A DNA stretch of 64,000 nt from the NCBI GenBank assembly GCA_961205875.1, contig OY540810.1:1054001-1118000 (forward strand). Direction: 5' to 3'. The position numbers were made by a program, and so were the translations under genes. Each line of letters begins with the position of its first letter. The stretch's first letter is position 1. Shown one piece after another: positions 60,430-64,000 of the stretch. Source of the stretch: Sialis fuliginosa. Lineage: Eukaryota > Arthropoda > Insecta > Megaloptera > Sialidae. Under the pieces are notes generated by a model, which did not search any database, was not told where the DNA came from, and saw only the letters and a list, made by a program, of their open reading frames with translations.

Positions 60430-60700
60430 CTACACGCGCCCCATACACTGGGGTTTCCCCAGAAGCTGTGTTTTATCAGAGCTTCCCCAAATTGCCTGCC
60501 GCATCAGCTGGTTTTGCGGATTTCCATGTTCTATGTATATTTCTTCTGTAGATAGATCAATAGAATTGCCTTGTCTCGTCAGGAATATAAAATTCACTGG
60601 CCATCTTTCGTCTATGTATTTTTTTATTACTTGTATAAAAAAATATATAGCTGTACCCGCGGCTTCGCTCGCTTAAATAAGGAGTTATTATTTATTTTTT
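60430..60700 (-). CDS. Unrecognised open frame in a GC-richer island
   Basis: The minus-strand frame is open from a retroposon tail (about 60680) to a TAG at 60432-60430. It contains YIDERWPVNFIFLTRQGNSI, DLSTEEIYIEHGNPQNQLMR and QAIWGSSDKTQLLGK. Codon-like composition and GC contrast suggest a coding origin, but there is no ATG and no clear splice signal. The plus-strand frames 60225-60551 and 60371-60676 overlap it. A captured or retroelement fragment is as likely as an exon. Confidence 0.25.
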
Positions 60701-62404
60701 TGGATTAATGGGCTTGCTTTTTGTATTTATCATGAACTCCTGTTACTAATAAAACAAGTAACTCTTTATTTAATCAATTTAATTTCCAATTCATGATCTA
60801 TTAATCTTTATAAAAATACAAATTTTAATATAAAAAATAAAAGATTTTTGTAATATAAATAATTTTCATGCTCCTTGTATATCACCAATATTTTTAACTT
60901 ATTTTGTATTTGGACAAAATTTTTTATTTAAATACAGAAATCTGATTTCAATAAAATTTGAATGGGAAAAAAATTTACGAAATAATTTTTTTTTTTTAAT
61001 GCGACCCTGTTTGAAGTATACGGTCTGTAATATATCTTCCTAGAAGAAAAGTTTACAAACATGAAAACGTCTTTAGCTTTAATGATGTTTATAAGTTTAT
61101 GTTTTGTAAAGAAATATAATGTTCAAGAAAAACTTTGAAGCATTTAAAAACGCCAATTTTCATGTTATTGTTGAAAAATTTCACTGCTTTACTTTAATAT
61201 AATTATAATGTTTATAGCAGAGAAAATATAAATCAGAACTGTCATTAGACTTCTGGGTGTAAGTTGCGTCTTTGATTATTTTATTTCCTAAATTTCGTCG
61301 TATGTTACAGTGGGATATTATTTCTTGAATAAAAAAATCCCTAAAATCACTGAAAATTTTGTAATAATTAAATTTAATCATTTGTTTTATTTGCTTGGCA
61401 CCAACTCTTCAAAAACTGTTAAATTTGACTTTTATATATTTTTCAGTATTTTTAATTTAATTAATTTTTCCCGTTTGAGTGGTGTATTTTCAAAATCCAT
61501 GGTCAAATTCTGATCAAATTTATATGGAATCACCGAATCGGTACATATTTGTCGGAGTTAAGCCCAAACGTACCCTGGGCTTCAGAAGTCGTCTGCAACC
61601 GTAAAAGTCAGAATCGCTTACAGCAGATTCGAAATATTAATACAAACATCATCGATTATCTTTTTCTAGGGCGGAGCTTATATAGTTACATTATTATTTA
61701 TTATTATACAAAATAACATTATAATTATCTGAAAATGATTAATTTAGTTAAGTGGCCTTATTATACCATTAATAAGGCCCAAAGTTACTTTTTTTAAGAT
61801 GTCTTAAAAATGAAAAAATCATTTAAGAAAAGTTGGTTTTCATACTTCTTTAGATTAATAATAAACCAAATATAATTAATATAAATTACTTATTACCCGA
61901 AATATAACGTTTTTAATTAAGGTGGGACTTATTTGCCTCCATGACTTTATATTTCGTCGTATGTTACAGTGGTATATGCACTCTAGAATGGGAAAATAAT
62001 AACCATCTAATTTGTATGCTCTATAAAAATGGCATTAGCCAAATTGGTGTGTTTGTGTAGATTGTAAATCATAATTACGGGATGCAGATTGTAGACCACC
62101 AAATAGCTAAATTACTAGTGTGGAGATAAGTGTGTATTGAGTTTCTGACTACGCCTCGAGTAGTAAATGATTGACCCACATTTATTAACGGCTATTTATA
62201 GATAGCCAATTTTGTGCATTGCATCTCGAAACCCCATGAACTTTCTAATTAATTAAGGGGCAAAAAAACACTCTTATCCTTATCAGAGATTCCGAAATTG
62301 GTAGTTTAATTATTATAAATCAGTTTGAAAGTATTCTAAATTTCATTTTGGATAAAAAATGTAATAAGGTAAAGGCACAAATTATGGCCGCTATAAGAGC
62401 AAAA

Positions 62405-62650
62405 GAATTTAATACTAATAAAACAAGTAACTCTTTATTTAATCAATTTAATTACCATAGTCTGCAAATATAGTTTGTTTTTTAAATTAAAACCTTTTAT
62501 TATAAAATAAACTATACTTTGATAATTATATTGATTAAATAAAGAGTTACTTGTTTTATTAGTAACATGAGTTCATGAAAATTACAAAAAAGAAGTCCAC
62601 CAATCAAATACCATGCTCTTAAAGCGTCCAAGACTGGTGCCAGTATGTTA
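62405..62650. repeat. Family A fragment
   Basis: AAACAAGTAACTCTTTATTT with its inverse AAAGAGTTACTTGTTTTATT forms a local hairpin. Ends CCAAGACTGGTGCCAGTA. Similar short pieces are at 46850-46935 and 60705-60790. Confidence 0.55.
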
Positions 62651-62927
62651 TATTTGAATGTACTTGAATAAAGTACTACAAACATCTAAAAATATTGGAA
62701 GTACTTTTATGATATGAAAACATCGAAAATAGTTGTTTTAAATATTTTAAAACTGGTGCTTGAAATATTGTGACCATTTTAGACCGCTTGTTTAGCGATT
62801 GTGTCTTCATATAAGGCATTACTGTACTTTCTTACTTGTCTCGTCCAGTGGTGTAGTCGGGCCAAAATGCACGGGGTCGATTATTATTTATATTTTTATT
62901 ATTATTAAAGAAATAATGTTTTTTACT

Positions 62928-63605
62928 TTCTTATACCATGTATATGAAATATACATTAGTATAAGTAAGTATAGTGAAGCCGATTTTTTTCGAACTCCGG
63001 ATTTTGACGGACCTTCCCTGAATCCATTCTGACTATTTTCGCCATGATGTCTGTGTATCCGTCTGTCTGTCTGTCTGTCTGTCTGTCTGTAAGCGCTGTA
63101 ACTCAAATACGACAAATCGTAGAAGGGTGATATTTTATATTTAAGATTAATTTTTGGCTGGGAAGAAAACGTCCTATTTTTGAAAACGATCCTTCAACCG
63201 GATACGGATGTTTACCTTCGTCGATTTTTAAATTTTTCGAATTACTCTGAAACAGTGCGAAATAGAGAAATGGTCAAGTTAAAAAATGTAGGTAATATCT
63301 ATATCTATAATTTATGTTCTATTCATTGAGAAAAAAATGTATGGGGAATAAATTATAGATAATAACATTCTCGATATTTTTTATCTAAAACATTTTTTTC
63401 TTATTTCAAAAATAATTCAAAAATCCAAAAATTTACAAGAGTAAACATCCGTTTTCAGTTATTACGTTTAAAAAAAACACTTGTTATATAAATATAAAAT
63501 TATTCATTTTGTTCTTTCTTGTTAGTTTGTTAGAAATGTTTTAATAAACAAAGAATCACGTATACAATTCACTGTTAGGTTAGGTTAGGTTAGGTATAAG
63601 AAAGT
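62928..63605 (+). mobile_element. Family C element, copy 4, with TTAGG array
   Basis: CTTTCTTATACCATGTATAT to GTATAAGAAAGTCCCGTAG. Includes CCGTCTGTCTGTCTGTCTGT at 63059 and four exact TTAGG units at 63575-63594 next to the right end. Antisense frame 62888-63115 is microsatellite-derived. Confidence 0.65.
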
Positions 63606-64000
63606 CCCGTAGTTCCCAAGGCAGATATTTTTTTACACATTTATAATAAAATTCTAAAATAAGGGAAATAAGGTTTTAAACAAAAGTATTTTTATAGTTT
63701 ATGTAGTATTTAAGGGGGGGGGGGTAAGGTTTGACAACTTTTTTTTTCCATTTTTTTATTATTTTTTTTTCTGAACCTACAACATCTCAAGAATATTGTA
63801 TTAAAGTTTTAGGTCATTCGGAGCAAAACTAACGAAGTTACAGTAGGTTGAATAACCGTACCTCTTAACTTACAAACATTACTGTACAAAATTTTAAATC
63901 GATTTTCCCAAACACGTCATTTTTAAAGTCGGTGACCAGCCTACAGAAAAAACTACTGAACCGATCGTTTTGAAATTTTGTACAAATATTCTACATATAT

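Noticed and set aside
1..64000. CRISPR arrays, operons, phage or prokaryotic defence systems
   Set aside because: The tandem repeats found lack spacer structure. Spliced genes, insect-type transposons and base composition show a eukaryotic nuclear sequence.

Overview
The window looks like about 64 kb of an AT-rich, transposon-crowded insect nuclear genome. Genes are split by GT-AG introns, TA- and hAT-type miniature transposons are abundant, and one array of the insect telomeric unit TTAGG sits inside a repeat. Retroposon tails such as CGAAGCCGCG...CAGCTAGT suggest Lepidoptera; that order-level call is an inference. No prokaryotic, organellar or CRISPR content was seen.

Genes. (1) A minus-strand homeobox gene enters at the left. 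Two exons (11460-11710 and 4523-4659) join in frame and match the conserved N-terminal block and TN/EH1-like motif of vnd (ventral nervous system defective, NK2/NKX2-2 class). The homeodomain exon is not here and should lie left of base 1. (2) Three phase-compatible candidate exons on the minus strand (23301-23419, 19046-19191, 14722-14813) suggest a second, unrecognised protein gene between vnd and VPS39. (3) The one complete gene is VPS39 on the plus strand (30152-34707): 13 exons, 871 codons, every junction in frame, poly(A) signal at 34847. (4) About 250 bases further on is a CpG-containing promoter-like segment and a probable non-coding first exon ending in a strong donor at 35261. No coding exon of that gene was found, so the right half of the window is probably its long first intron. 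A textbook-looking recursive splice site lies at 53507.

Repeats fill most of the rest. Families are named here: A, ends TACTGGCACCAGTCTTGG; B, ends TGCTTCCTCG, carrying TCTG/CAGA microsatellites; C, ends TATAAGAAAGT; D, ends AGGGTC..GGGGTAAA..GAAACA; E, TA-flanked CAGTCGCCTGCA elements; F, TA-flanked foldbacks starting CAGTGTATTCCAAG; G, hAT-like CAGGGCTTCGAACCG; H, other hAT-like elements starting CAGNG with 8-base duplications. Nested insertions (E, D and a retroposon inside A; one H inside another H) give a relative age order. Stretches not listed are AT-rich sequence in which I see no gene or clear repeat.

Layout: 0-12 kb vnd exons and repeat-filled intron; 12-30 kb repeats plus the candidate unknown gene; 30-35 kb VPS39; 35-64 kb probable first intron of the next gene, with repeats, a tRNA-derived SINE, a mariner remnant and a few GC-richer islands of unknown nature. 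The genes show no operon-like cooperation.
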